DNA of 64,000 nucleotides from Petasospora fabianii (taxonomy: Eukaryota > Ascomycota > Saccharomycetes > Phaffomycetales > Wickerhamomycetaceae), in assembly GCA_022641835.1 (NCBI GenBank), contig CP048718.1, positions 1,136,651 to 1,200,650 of the forward strand. Direction: 5' to 3'. The notes under the pieces were generated by a model. That model did not search any database, was not told the origin of the DNA, and saw only the letters and a program-made list of their open reading frames with translations. Shown here piece by piece: positions 1 to 8,859 of the stretch (its first letter is position 1; every line of letters starts with the position of its first letter). A program made the translations under genes and the position numbers.

Positions 1-615
1 TATAGTGTCTTGGTCTCAATTGGTTCACTTGCTTCTAATTGGTTCAATAACATCAAAGATCGTGGGTTTAAGGCTAATATTGAACAGTTTACAGCCAAGT
101 TCATCTCACCAAGTTTGATCTCTAACAAACTTTTGACATTTGAAGAACGTATCTCTTCATTGACTAAAGAGAATGATAATTTGACCATTAAGGTTAACAG
201 AGTCACTAATGAGATCAAATCGACATATTTAATCGATGAACAACATTTGGAGATTGTGTTCAAGATTCCATCGAGTTATCCACTTGCAAACATTGAAGTT
301 AGTGGTCCACAAAGAGTTGGTGTTAAGGAGACACAATGGAAAGCCTGGCTCTTAGCTTGTCAACGTATTGTGACTTTACAAAATGGTGAAATCTCTGAAT
401 CATTAGAGTTCTTTTTGAAGAATGTCAGTTTCCATTTCAAAGGATTTGAAGAGTGTTCTATTTGTTATTCTATCTTACATCAGGATAACTCTTTGCCTTC
501 AAAGACATGTGGTACTTGTAAGAACAAGTTCCATGCTGGTTGTTTATACAAATGGTTTAAGTCGAGTGGTTCAAACACTTGTCCATTGTGTCGTGCACCA
601 TTTAACTTTAAATGA
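1..615 (+). CDS. LTN1: E3 ubiquitin ligase listerin, C-terminal part (5' end outside window)
   Basis: The reading frame is open from the first base, so only the last 204 codons are here. The protein ends in a RING-type zinc finger of the C4HC3-like kind: a CSIC pair, a CGTC pair, then H-x-x-C and a closing CPLC, followed at once by the stop. A RING at the extreme C-terminus, preceded by an RWD-like segment, is the layout of Ltn1/Rkr1. That ligase ubiquitinates nascent chains stuck on 60S ribosomes in the ribosome quality-control complex. The rest of this very long HEAT-repeat protein lies upstream of the window. A short direct repeat based on AACTATGGATAG follows the stop at about 631-665. 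Confidence 0.88.
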   Translation, partial: YSVLVSIGSLASNWFNNIKDRGFKANIEQFTAKFISPSLISNKLLTFEERISSLTKENDNLTIKVNRVTNEIKSTYLIDEQHLEIVFKIPSSYPLANIEVSGPQRVGVKETQWKAWLLACQRIVTLQNGEISESLEFFLKNVSFHFKGFEECSICYSILHQDNSLPSKTCGTCKNKFHAGCLYKWFKSSGSNTCPLCRAPFNFK

Positions 616-810
616 TTGGTTAATACATATAACTATGGATAGAACTATGGATAGAACTATGGATGTAGAAGATAAGATGTGATGTGTCAATTATGGTCAA
701 TCTATATACATTCAATTGATCCACACTATCATCTTAAACCAAAAAAGCCAAAAAAAAAAGTACCATCGTAATCATCATATAATGCAAATGCCTTCTGTCT
801 CTCTTTGTAT

Positions 811-1440
811 TTACACGCGCTGTTCAACAGCTCCTTCAATAGCAGCCTCTTGAGCTCTCAATTGTTTAAACTCAGCTCTTGCCCTTTGTCTCAAGTCTTC
901 CAAGAGAGCCTTTGGTGTATGTAATGCGACTCTATCCATGAGTTCATGCTCCACAAGATCTTTATCCCAGTTACTAAGATCACCTTTTCTCCATTCATCT
1001 TCCCAATGGATCTTAGTTTTACTTTGAATATGATCAATAGTAGTGGCAAGATCCGAAACTGCCTCTTGTGTATAAACTGGTCTAAACTGTGCAGAATACC
1101 AAATGTTACCATCTTTGTTTCTTGGTCTGAATCTCATTGCAACGTCTTTCAATGTAAGATCTCTCATTGATCTAAGTCTAACAAGTGTCTCATAAGCTTC
1201 GACAGCAGCTTCATACGATTCAAAATCGGACACAGCCATGATACGCCATATGTCTCTTCTCAAAGATGGTTTACGGTTTTCCCAGTTGGGTCTTTGGAAT
1301 TGGACTTTAAGCTGATAATCTGTAAATGTTGGAAGTTGAGAGTAAAGCACTTGACCTGATTCGATGTTTCTAAAGAGGAAAACCTGTGGACCATAGCCAT
1401 TCTTTGCAAGCCAGTTGGCTGTTCTGAATCTGTTGGACAT
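811..1440 (-). CDS. MHR1: mitochondrial recombination protein / mitoribosomal protein mL67
   Basis: This 209-residue protein shows the Mhr1 signature in order: an N-terminal FRTANW segment, PQVFLFRN, GQVLYSQ, then RPNWENRKPSLRRDIW around residues 48-65, and WYSAQFRP with the downstream EAV. In S. cerevisiae Mhr1 promotes homologous pairing in mtDNA inheritance and is also a large-subunit mitoribosomal protein (mL67). The C-terminus is rich in Arg, Glu and Ala and probably helical. The gene is divergent from SUR2 and shares with it the promoter region carrying the E-box cluster. The start is the first ATG of the conserved block; no intron is needed. Confidence 0.9.
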   Translation of the reverse strand: MSNRFRTANWLAKNGYGPQVFLFRNIESGQVLYSQLPTFTDYQLKVQFQRPNWENRKPSLRRDIWRIMAVSDFESYEAAVEAYETLVRLRSMRDLTLKDVAMRFRPRNKDGNIWYSAQFRPVYTQEAVSDLATTIDHIQSKTKIHWEDEWRKGDLSNWDKDLVEHELMDRVALHTPKALLEDLRQRARAEFKQLRAQEAAIEGAVEQRV

Positions 1441-1590
1441 CTTTGTAGATTGGTGGAAAGCAGATAGCTCTAAAGAGAGATAGAAAGAGAGATAGAAAGA
1501 GAGTATAGTACTTTATGTCCATTTCGATGAATTTTTCAACTTGACGCTTGAGCATAAGTCGAGTTACAGTAGTTGTGAGTGTTATGCTGG

Positions 1591-1698
1591 TCACATGACT
1601 GATCATGTGACCTCTTCATTTTGAGATCACATGACTCACCACGTGATTGTCATCACGTGATATATAAGTATATATATATCACATGATCACTCACGTGA
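1591..1698. promoter_or_regulatory. cluster of seven TCACRTGA-type E-boxes
   Basis: Seven CACGTG or CACATG/CATGTG boxes, most within TCACRTGA, are packed into 108 bp, at about 1591, 1603, 1627, 1639, 1653, 1679 and 1691. Such boxes are bound by bHLH factors (Cbf1, Pho4, Tye7 for CACGTG; Ino2/Ino4 for CATRTG). The density suggests bHLH control of SUR2, MHR1 or both; which factor acts is inference. Confidence 0.65.
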
Positions 1699-1969
1699 TC
1701 ATATATGGTCACCCCCTTTTTCAAAAAAGAAAAAAAAAAAAAGTTGCCTTAAAAGTCTCGCCACGGCATTCTTACTCATTATATAAATATTTATAAAGGA
1801 CTCATCTCTTTAACTATTCTGCTCCTTTAACTTGGCCTCTACATCTTTCACAATCAATACTTTCCAATACTTTCCTTATTTAGCATCAAGTACTTTCAAA
1901 CTCTCTCTACTTCTCTCCTATTCCTTCCCCATATTTATACCATCTTGTTTCCTCTCCACTCTTTAACTC

Positions 1970-1970
1970 C

Positions 1971-2044
<74 letters not shown>
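1970..2044 (+). repeat. (CAA)25 microsatellite in the SUR2 leader
   Basis: Twenty-five uninterrupted CAA triplets end 19 bp before the SUR2 ATG. With the TATA-like element at about 1780, transcription would be expected to start upstream of the repeat. It would then lie in the 5' untranslated leader as an unstructured CAA tract. Confidence 0.9.
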
Positions 2045-2045
<1 letters not shown>

Positions 2046-2063
2046 AACAGTTACAACTACAAC

Positions 2064-3164
2064 ATGAACATCACACTACCAGAGTATAAGCTCACACCAA
2101 GACCTTCACTTATAGAAGGTGTCTCTGATAGTGTGCTTGCCCTTGCATCACCCATTGTGGCTTATTGGTCATATTCTGCCTTCTTTGCTATCATTGATGC
2201 ATATGAAGTTGCTGAGATGTACAGAATTCATCCACCAGAGGAAGTTGCATCAAGAAACAAGGCATCTAAATGGGATGTTTTCAAAGATGTTGTTCTTCAA
2301 CATATCATTCAAACGATTGCCGGATACGCTGTATCATTCTTAGAACCGGAACAAATGACTGGTGATGAAGAGTATCGTATCATTAACATGTATAACTCAT
2401 TCCCATTATTACCAAAGTTTGTACATGCCTTCATGTTCCATTATGGCTTCTCTGCAATCAGAATTGGTATTGCTTTTGTTATCATTGATAGTTGGCAATA
2501 TTGGCTTCACAGAATCATGCATATGAACAAGACTCTTTATAAGCATTTCCATTCAAGACATCATAGACTCTATGTTCCATATGCATTTGGTGCTCTTTAT
2601 AATGATCCAGTTGAAGGGTTCTTACTTGATACAGCTGGTACGGGACTTGCTGGTCTCTTGACAGGGTTAACACCAAGAGAACAACTTGTCCTTTACACTT
2701 TCTCTACACTTAAGACAGTTGATGATCATTGTGGTTATGCATTACCATATGATCCATTCCAACGTCTTTTCCCAAATAACTCGATCTATCATGACATCCA
2801 TCATCAACAGTTTGGTATCAAGACTAATTTCTCACAACCTTTCTTCACTTTTTGGGACATCTTCCAAAATACAAGATACACTGATTTGGATAAGTACAGA
2901 GAAGAGCAAAAGCAAGTCACTATTGAGAAATACAAACAGTTCTTACATGATAGAGAACAACAAAAGAAGCAAAAGATGAATTCGATCTATGGTACAACCT
3001 CTGTTAATGCTTCTGGTAATGACGCTTCTGATAACACTCTGAACCCAACCAAAGAAGTTATTGAAGAAAACACTGATGAATCTGCTCCAGAATCTACTGA
3101 AGTTCATTCCGAAGATACTGCAGAGACTACTGAAGATGAAGTTGAAGAAAAGAAGGATAAGTAA
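2064..3164 (+). CDS. SUR2: sphinganine C4-hydroxylase
   Basis: The 366-residue membrane enzyme hydroxylates sphinganine at C4 to give phytosphingosine, in the ER. The three histidine boxes of the fatty-acid hydroxylase superfamily are present: HRIMH and HSRHH near residues 155-175, and HDIHH near residue 245. Hydrophobic segments lie before the first box and in between. The N-terminus and the VPYAFGALYNDPVEG region match Sur2. The last 85 residues are charged, first basic and Gln-rich, then acidic and ending in a Lys cluster; this tail is outside the catalytic fold. The start is the ATG just after the CAA repeat. Confidence 0.95.
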   Translation: MNITLPEYKLTPRPSLIEGVSDSVLALASPIVAYWSYSAFFAIIDAYEVAEMYRIHPPEEVASRNKASKWDVFKDVVLQHIIQTIAGYAVSFLEPEQMTGDEEYRIINMYNSFPLLPKFVHAFMFHYGFSAIRIGIAFVIIDSWQYWLHRIMHMNKTLYKHFHSRHHRLYVPYAFGALYNDPVEGFLLDTAGTGLAGLLTGLTPREQLVLYTFSTLKTVDDHCGYALPYDPFQRLFPNNSIYHDIHHQQFGIKTNFSQPFFTFWDIFQNTRYTDLDKYREEQKQVTIEKYKQFLHDREQQKKQKMNSIYGTTSVNASGNDASDNTLNPTKEVIEENTDESAPESTEVHSEDTAETTEDEVEEKKDK

Positions 3165-3165
3165 T

Positions 3166-3191
3166 AGTAGCATACGCAAGCGTATGCTACT
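3166..3191 (+). terminator. perfect 12-bp hairpin directly after the SUR2 stop
   Basis: The arms AGTAGCATACGC and GCGTATGCTACT are exact reverse complements separated by AA, one base after the TAA of SUR2. In RNA this forms a stem of about 11 bp with a tetraloop at the start of the 3' UTR. It may act in 3'-end formation or mRNA stability; calling it a terminator is a placement of convenience. Confidence 0.5.
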
Positions 3192-3460
3192 CCATATACT
3201 GTTCCCCTCTCTATGACCAAACTATACCACACAATACATTGCACAGATGCAATCAACATGACTCGTTTACGTCCAACTAATAATTAACATGAATATCTAA
3301 TCAATTAATCTGTCTGTTCTTTATATCTTAATAACTGTTGTATATCACAATATAGCACTATAATGAGTATGATCTATGTAGTATGTCAACCCGCGACCGA
3401 TCAAATAATGTCTAGATAGATCAACTCAACCATAGTAATAGATGTATTAGATGAGACCCC

Positions 3461-3979
3461 ATGCTCGCTCGACAACGACGTATACTTGATAAAGATGTTC
3501 TATCTCCTTGGCTAATGAGAGACATTCTTAATGAGTACTCAAATTCACCTTCACCAAACATATGTCTTAGATCTACACGTGTCGTTAAACTTCTTAAGTA
3601 TCTCAAACTTGATGATGGATCACTCTTATGTTCTATTAGTGATTCAAACTTTGCCATGATGGCAATTATAACACAGGATTGTATTAGATCTTATGAAGTT
3701 GTTAACAGATGTCGAATCACAGAGTTTACAACGAATACTATTGTGTTATTACTTGATGCTCATGTTGAATGGTTACAACCAAGACAATTCTATTCAATGT
3801 TTGGTAATGTCGTTAAAGAGATGAAATGTCATTCATTTGCAGTGTTAAAGATAAAGAGATTAGAAGTTTATGATGGTGATCAAGATCCATTAAGGATTAT
3901 GTTAAAGTTGATATATGAAGAGAAGGAGTACTTAGATACAGTGACACCTTTTGTTACTGACCTTATGATTGATAGTTAG
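3461..3979 (+). CDS. EST3: telomerase subunit Est3 (TPP1-like OB fold)
   Basis: The 172-residue product resembles S. cerevisiae Est3 (181 aa) in two places. The N-terminal LSPWLMRDI matches the LQPWIKAL segment with its tryptophan. The central block with CRIT, TTN and a following L-DA-V stretch (residues about 82-105) matches CRITSETTN. Est3 binds telomerase through a TPP1-type OB fold and is needed for telomere extension in vivo. In S. cerevisiae the gene needs a +1 ribosomal frameshift. Here the whole protein, including the N-terminal Trp segment, is in one continuous frame. The gene is convergent with RML2, with 73 bp between the stop codons. Confidence 0.82.
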   Translation: MLARQRRILDKDVLSPWLMRDILNEYSNSPSPNICLRSTRVVKLLKYLKLDDGSLLCSISDSNFAMMAIITQDCIRSYEVVNRCRITEFTTNTIVLLLDAHVEWLQPRQFYSMFGNVVKEMKCHSFAVLKIKRLEVYDGDQDPLRIMLKLIYEEKEYLDTVTPFVTDLMIDS

Positions 3980-4052
3980 ATCTATTATATCAGATTGTTT
4001 TACTATATCAGATAGTTATGTACACATGCATTATCATAAAGAGTATATACAA

Positions 4053-5219
4053 TCAACCTCTAACGTTTCTACCAGCTTTACCTCTTGGTCTATCTCTAAC
4101 CTTCATGTTGTTCTGATGTTTACCTCTTCTAGTCTTATAACCTTTAGCCAAGACACCCCATGGAGACATGGATAACTTGTTAGATTTAGACTTACCACGA
4201 CCACCACCATGAGGATGATCACATTTGTTCATAGCAACACCACGAACTGAAGGTCTAAAACCTCTATAACGAGCACGACCAGCTTTACCCCATTTAGCAT
4301 GTTGATGATCAATGTTTGATACAATACCCAATGTAGCACATGAATCTAAATGAACATAACGATGTTCACCTGATTGTAATTTAACAACGGCTCTCTTCTT
4401 ATCAGGAAGCTTTTGCATAAGACGTCCATAAGTACCTGCACTTCTGCAAAACTTGGCTGGACCATCACGTGTGACACCAATAGCATGGATAACAGCACCA
4501 ATTGGAATCATTCTTAGGGGAAGACAATTACCCTTTTGATTTGTTCTAGCACTAAGAATTGCTGGATCAATTCTACCACCCATCTCTTCCATAAGATCCT
4601 GTGGGATACCCTTTCTGTAAGATTCAATAACATCACCTGCTCTCAAGCCATCACATGCAAGAATATAAGACATCTTCTTTGTATCGACATTCTTAACAAG
4701 TGCAATGTGTGCAGTTCTTGTTGGATCGTATTCAATACGCATAACACGTTGCTTACCGGCATCCAATCTATGGAAGTCGACAAGACGAGCACGACGTTTA
4801 TGACCACCACCTCTAAATCTAACAGTGATATGACCAGTGTTATTACGACCACCTGAACCTGTAAGAGCCACAGTTAATGGCTTATATGGAGTACCTTTCC
4901 AAAGATGAGAATAAATTGGTGCTCTATACCATCTTTGACCTGGTGAACGTGGTTTGAATTTCTTAATCTCTGTAACGGTCTTGGCGAGTTTACGACGACG
5001 TTTAATGATTTCATCTTGTTTCTCAAGTGCTGTGAGATCAGAATCACGTGGTGGTATTGTCAATAGTGATGTTCTTGACAAGAGTTTTGTAGCTTCATTG
5101 GATGGAGTTGATGTTGATGATGTTGATGTCACTGTCGACTGACAACGAACACCCAAGACTTGTGAAATTGCCCAGACCTTCTGAGATCCGCTAGTACGCG
5201 GTAGAAGGTTCCTGAGCAT
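4053..5219 (-). CDS. RML2: mitochondrial large-subunit ribosomal protein uL2m
   Basis: The 388-residue protein carries the universal L2 features: [16 protein letters not shown] around residue 140 and, at the C-terminus, the peptidyl-transferase-proximal loop with [12 protein letters not shown] followed by [16 protein letters not shown]. The first 50 residues are Ser/Thr-rich with few acidic residues, fitting a mitochondrial presequence. The ATG at 5219 is taken as start because the codons before it in frame lack an ATG. It is divergent from ATP5 across 307 bp. Confidence 0.95.
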   Translation of the reverse strand: MLRNLLPRTSGSQKVWAISQVLGVRCQSTVTSTSSTSTPSNEATKLLSRTSLLTIPPRDSDLTALEKQDEIIKRRRKLAKTVTEIKKFKPRSPGQRWYRAPIYSHLWKGTPYKPLTVALTGSGGRNNTGHITVRFRGGGHKRRARLVDFHRLDAGKQRVMRIEYDPTRTAHIALVKNVDTKKMSYILACDGLRAGDVIESYRKGIPQDLMEEMGGRIDPAILSARTNQKGNCLPLRMIPIGAVIHAIGVTRDGPAKFCRSAGTYGRLMQKLPDKKRAVVKLQSGEHRYVHLDSCATLGIVSNIDHQHAKWGKAGRARYRGFRPSVRGVAMNKCDHPHGGGRGKSKSNKLSMSPWGVLAKGYKTRRGKHQNNMKVRDRPRGKAGRNVRG

Positions 5220-5526
5220 AGTATAGTCTGTCAAATATCCCTTATATATATCATTAATACTAAGTATAAGTTATTCACCTTCCAAAAATGTGACGGAATT
5301 TTTCGAAGTGGGTTCGGAATTCCTCTTCTTGCCCTCGTATTATACTATAAGTAGATAGCTACCATATACAGATATTACCATATTATCCAACCAATCAGAG
5401 ACGCCTCTCGCGAAAATCCCACCCAAAAGTCAACTTTCCCAAACGGAAAATGATCAATTGAGAAGAAACACGTCTTTAATTGGACCAAACTAAAGAAGTT
5501 AACTTGTTCATCTCAATTGTCTAATA
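5220..5526. promoter_or_regulatory. RML2-ATP5 bidirectional promoter
   Basis: The region contains ACCAATCAG (CCAAT at 5391-5395), the core bound by the HAP complex that drives respiratory genes, and TCTCGCGAAAA (TCGCGA at 5408-5413), one of the recurring TTCGCGAA-like motifs of this window. Both neighbours encode mitochondrial proteins. Site function is inferred from sequence only. Confidence 0.5.
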
Positions 5527-6144
5527 ATGTCTGCTAGACTCGTCTTCAAGCGTACTTTGGCCTCTGCTGCTTCTGTTAAGCCACCAGTCCAGCTCTTTGG
5601 TTTGGATGGTACTTACGCCACTGCCCTTTACACTGCTGCCGCAAAGGCTTCAAACTTGGACTCTGCTGCAAAGTCTCTTGAATCTTTGAAGACTGTCACT
5701 GCTGACGCTAAGGTTGCTTCTTTCCTTGAGAACCCAGCTCTTTCTGTTCAGGACAGAGCCATTGTTGTTGAGACTCTTTCTCAACAGGTTCCATCTATTG
5801 ATTCCTCTGTCTCAAACTTCCTTAAGGTTCTTGCTGAGAACAACAGACTCGATTTGCTTCCATCGGTCATTTCTCAGTTTAAGGTGCTCATTGATGCTCA
5901 CAGTGGTGTTGTTGAGGCCATTGTCACTTCTGCTGACTCCCTGGACTCTAAGATCTTGAAGAAGATTGAAGCTGCCGTTGGTAAATCCAAGTTTGTTGGA
6001 TCTGGTAAGTCTCTTAGACTCACTAACAAGGTTAACCCAGATATTCAAGGTGGTTTGATTGTTGAAGTTGGTGACAGAACCGTTGACTTGTCTATTGCTT
6101 CTAAGATTGCTAAGTTGAACCAGGCTTTGAAAGAGTCTATCTAA
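5527..6144 (+). CDS. ATP5: ATP synthase OSCP subunit
   Basis: This 205-residue protein is the oligomycin-sensitivity-conferring subunit (delta/OSCP family) of mitochondrial F1Fo-ATPase, forming part of the peripheral stalk. It has a short basic presequence, the conserved [14 protein letters not shown] start of the mature domain, the [14 protein letters not shown] helix, and the C-terminal domain with the family segment around [21 protein letters not shown]. Its length is close to the S. cerevisiae protein (212 aa). Codons are strongly biased (GCT, GTT, TCT), as expected for an abundant protein. Confidence 0.96.
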   Translation: MSARLVFKRTLASAASVKPPVQLFGLDGTYATALYTAAAKASNLDSAAKSLESLKTVTADAKVASFLENPALSVQDRAIVVETLSQQVPSIDSSVSNFLKVLAENNRLDLLPSVISQFKVLIDAHSGVVEAIVTSADSLDSKILKKIEAAVGKSKFVGSGKSLRLTNKVNPDIQGGLIVEVGDRTVDLSIASKIAKLNQALKESI

Positions 6145-6414
6145 GTTTACTCTATCCATATTCCTCTCTTCATCTCTTCATACAATCACATTGATGACTC
6201 TCACATCCTACAACACATTCCCACACAACTACAAGAGACATCATCTCTTTCAATATGACGCATGGTGATTGGGCATTCTTTACTCATGCTTCAAAAGATG
6301 GGATCCCCACTGGTGTGGATCTCAAATATTTGTTGGGTGTACATTAGGCTCTATCACTGAATAATGGTGTTTATGATATTACAAAAATGAATATTTTGTT
6401 AGACAAATTACTTA

Positions 6415-7269
6415 TTATCTCCTTATTGCTGTTATAGATACATTTCTAGAACTTATTGTGTAATCAAACATTATGTCCTTTGAGACATTGTACCCTTGAA
6501 GCGCATCCATACGATCTTGATGCACAATTGATTCTAAAATTGAAGATAATGGACCTTTCTCTAACCTCCATTGTTCAATTGATTCATCTTGAGCTTCAAT
6601 TTGATACTTTTGCATGATTTCATCTTCAGTTAAAGCTCCAATGTCTTGATCAGAACACTTTGTCAATCCACTCAACACATCATAAGCATCATAATCATAA
6701 ATGGTAAGCAATCTTGTACATTTATGGAAACAACATGCAACAAAGCAACATCCAATAATATCAATTGGACTATGACCAGTCTTAATAAACTCCACAATCT
6801 CAGTTCCCAGATCTCCACAAACATCTAACCCAATAACAAACCCTTTTGGTATACCACAATTACTCTTCTTTCTTGCTCCAATGAACTTTTGAACCTCTTC
6901 ACCATATACACTATTCAACTCCCGTACATAGAACAAATCAATCACTCCAATCATTCGATCCATACGTCTTGCAATACAAACACGTCTCATATCCTCTTCA
7001 ACACATACAATGGGTACTCTTAACCGCATATTAAGTGCTCTAGAGAGATGTGCACCACCAGATCCAACATCTATCAAGAAATCAAATTGATAAAGATTGT
7101 GTAGATCAGTGATATATCCAACCATTTGTGATATCTCATGTGTTTTACGAGGTGAAAGTGTTGTTGGTAGTGTAGGATAATGAGGTATCGTAAGCGTTGT
7201 TTTGGTCTTTGGTAGAGATAAGTCTGTGTCAGACTGAAGATGTCTATATAGAGAGATTAACTCATTCAT
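6415..7269 (-). CDS. METTL25/RRNAD1-type putative methyltransferase
   Basis: The 284-residue protein has the features of the METTL25/RRNAD1 family. An SPRKTHEI segment near residue 40 precedes the family's MS-P-K-H-E-V type motif region. Then comes an SAM-binding glycine motif, IDVGSGGAHLSRAL (residues about 67-80), an acidic VEED, GLDVCGDL, and the late GCCFVACCFHK segment. Members are predicted SAM-dependent methyltransferases of uncertain substrate. At 284 aa it is shorter than the animal proteins. I do not know a named yeast counterpart. Confidence 0.7.
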   Translation of the reverse strand: MNELISLYRHLQSDTDLSLPKTKTTLTIPHYPTLPTTLSPRKTHEISQMVGYITDLHNLYQFDFLIDVGSGGAHLSRALNMRLRVPIVCVEEDMRRVCIARRMDRMIGVIDLFYVRELNSVYGEEVQKFIGARKKSNCGIPKGFVIGLDVCGDLGTEIVEFIKTGHSPIDIIGCCFVACCFHKCTRLLTIYDYDAYDVLSGLTKCSDQDIGALTEDEIMQKYQIEAQDESIEQWRLEKGPLSSILESIVHQDRMDALQGYNVSKDIMFDYTISSRNVSITAIRR

Positions 7270-7456
7270 GTGATGTCTGGATTATCTTATGTTTGGTATG
7301 GTCTTTGGTAGATGTATCTTTATCTTTGGTAGATGTATATGTCCCAATGTTTTTTCTTATCCTTTGATGAAGCGCGTATATTAGTCAAGTATTACGTTAT
7401 AATCGGTTCAATAGACACATAATCAGTTGTATTAGTTATATAATCAGTTGTATTGT

Positions 7457-8647
7457 TTACTCCTTAACGATTTCAAACTCATGGTTACCTAACTCCACGG
7501 CATAACCTAATACCAACTTTGTAAACTCAGCAATATGATCAAAACTTAGTCTATCCAAAGTATCACCTGTAGAATGAATATATGGAGAAGTGTACTTGAA
7601 CTCACTCTCGATGATGAAACTAGATGGATAACCGTTCTTTAAAGCACTAGCATGATCAGAACATGCGTACCCACAAGAAGTTGCCCTCCATGGGATTGAA
7701 AGGTATGTATCAATGACAAGTTTGACAAATTCAGTTAACTCTGGGTTAACATTATCATAAATAACACCAACGTGTTCTTCAATTCCATTATCAAGTGTCT
7801 TTTGAACGTATCCTGTCATATCCTGTTGAAGCATAGCAACAACTTTCTTCTGTTGCTTCTTATACCAATTGAAGATATCTAATGATCCCAAGAGACCACC
7901 TTCCTCTGCTGAATAGAAATGGAATTCAACAGTGTTTTCAGGGGCAAATCCATTAGACAAAAGGATTCTTAGGGCTTCAAGATTAGTTGTAACTCCTGAA
8001 CCATCATCATCAGCACCTGGTGCTTTCATCAATGTTGGAAACAACAAATTAGTAGAATCTTGATGACATCCAACAACAACGATATCATCTGGTCTCTTTG
8101 ATCCTTTAATACTAACAATAATGGAGAATTGAGTCCAATCATGATGGAAGGGGGCCAATGTGACATTAACATCCAAATCACTTCTAGTCTTAACAAGTGT
8201 TTTCAACTTCTTTAACAACCATACAGCACTCTCTCTACCGGATTCACTCTTATAGTATCTTGAGAAGAAACTAGAAAACTCTGCAAGGTTATCATGCAAT
8301 TTCTCCTTATCAATATTCTCAATGAGTGATTCAACTTGTTCCAAGTGAACTGCCTTAACAGGATAGTTATACTTTGGTACAACAACCTCTTCTTTCTCAG
8401 TAAAGAACCAAGACTTATGCTCGGTAACATCAAAGAAGTTAACACCACTGCGTTTAAGTTTAAGCTTCTCACGTTCAGAAACGGTAATTGGGGCAGAAGT
8501 GTCAGATGTAACGATGAGACGGTCAGCAACGTCTAAAGAGAACGAAGGGAGTAAAGACTGTGCTGTATGAAGGGCATCAAGAACGTGAAATGCAGTGACA
8601 TCAAGTATCACTAATGACAAAAGAACACCAGTAGAGAGTAGTTTCAT
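7457..8647 (-). CDS. secreted or vacuolar M28 leucine aminopeptidase
   Basis: This 396-residue zinc aminopeptidase of family M28 (LAP1-like) begins with a signal peptide, MKLLSTGVLLSLVILDVTAF. It has the five metal ligands in order: His in GCHQDS, bridging Asp in GADDDGSG, Glu pair in SAEEGG, Asp in QQDMTGY, and a late His in YIHSTGDT. A CxxxC pair (CGYAC) matches the disulfide seen in LAP1-type enzymes. The ATG at 8647 is chosen because it starts the signal peptide and the frame before it has no ATG. It is probably equivalent to S. cerevisiae YDR415C. Two CACGTG boxes lie upstream. Confidence 0.88.
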   Translation of the reverse strand: MKLLSTGVLLSLVILDVTAFHVLDALHTAQSLLPSFSLDVADRLIVTSDTSAPITVSEREKLKLKRSGVNFFDVTEHKSWFFTEKEEVVVPKYNYPVKAVHLEQVESLIENIDKEKLHDNLAEFSSFFSRYYKSESGRESAVWLLKKLKTLVKTRSDLDVNVTLAPFHHDWTQFSIIVSIKGSKRPDDIVVVGCHQDSTNLLFPTLMKAPGADDDGSGVTTNLEALRILLSNGFAPENTVEFHFYSAEEGGLLGSLDIFNWYKKQQKKVVAMLQQDMTGYVQKTLDNGIEEHVGVIYDNVNPELTEFVKLVIDTYLSIPWRATSCGYACSDHASALKNGYPSSFIIESEFKYTSPYIHSTGDTLDRLSFDHIAEFTKLVLGYAVELGNHEFEIVKE

Positions 8648-8748
8648 CTTATAGTCCTCTTTATGTTGTCTGTTATACAATTATCTTAGAGAATGTGGTG
8701 ATAGAAGAATCAATTGCGGAGGAGTTTATATTTAATCCCTTGAAGCAA

Positions 8749-8781
8749 GGTCACGTGACTTTTGTCTGGTCACGTGACTTA
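8749..8781. promoter_or_regulatory. duplicated GGTCACGTGACTT element
   Basis: Two copies of the 13-mer GGTCACGTGACTT (8749-8761 and 8769-8781), each with a palindromic CACGTG core, are 20 bp apart, about two helical turns. They lie about 100 bp upstream of the aminopeptidase start. CACGTG is the site of Cbf1/Pho4-type bHLH factors. Confidence 0.65.
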
Positions 8782-8859
8782 CGTGGTTTTTATCTTTATA
8801 CCATATAAAACATGTATAAATATATATAAACATATATAAACAGCTCTATATATGAAGTA

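Larger units (their letters stand above)
1441..2063. other. MHR1-SUR2 divergent intergenic region
   Basis: This 623-bp promoter region holds the E-box cluster (1591-1698), a TATA-like stretch TATATAAATA at about 1780-1789 in the right orientation for SUR2, CT-rich leader sequence, and the CAA microsatellite next to the SUR2 start. No ORF in it looks coding. Confidence 0.8.

Noticed and set aside
6255-6347. 30-codon ATG frame between ATP5 and the METTL25-like gene
   Set aside because: It has a gene-like look, but at this length it is expected by chance and I recognise no family; it could be checked by conservation.
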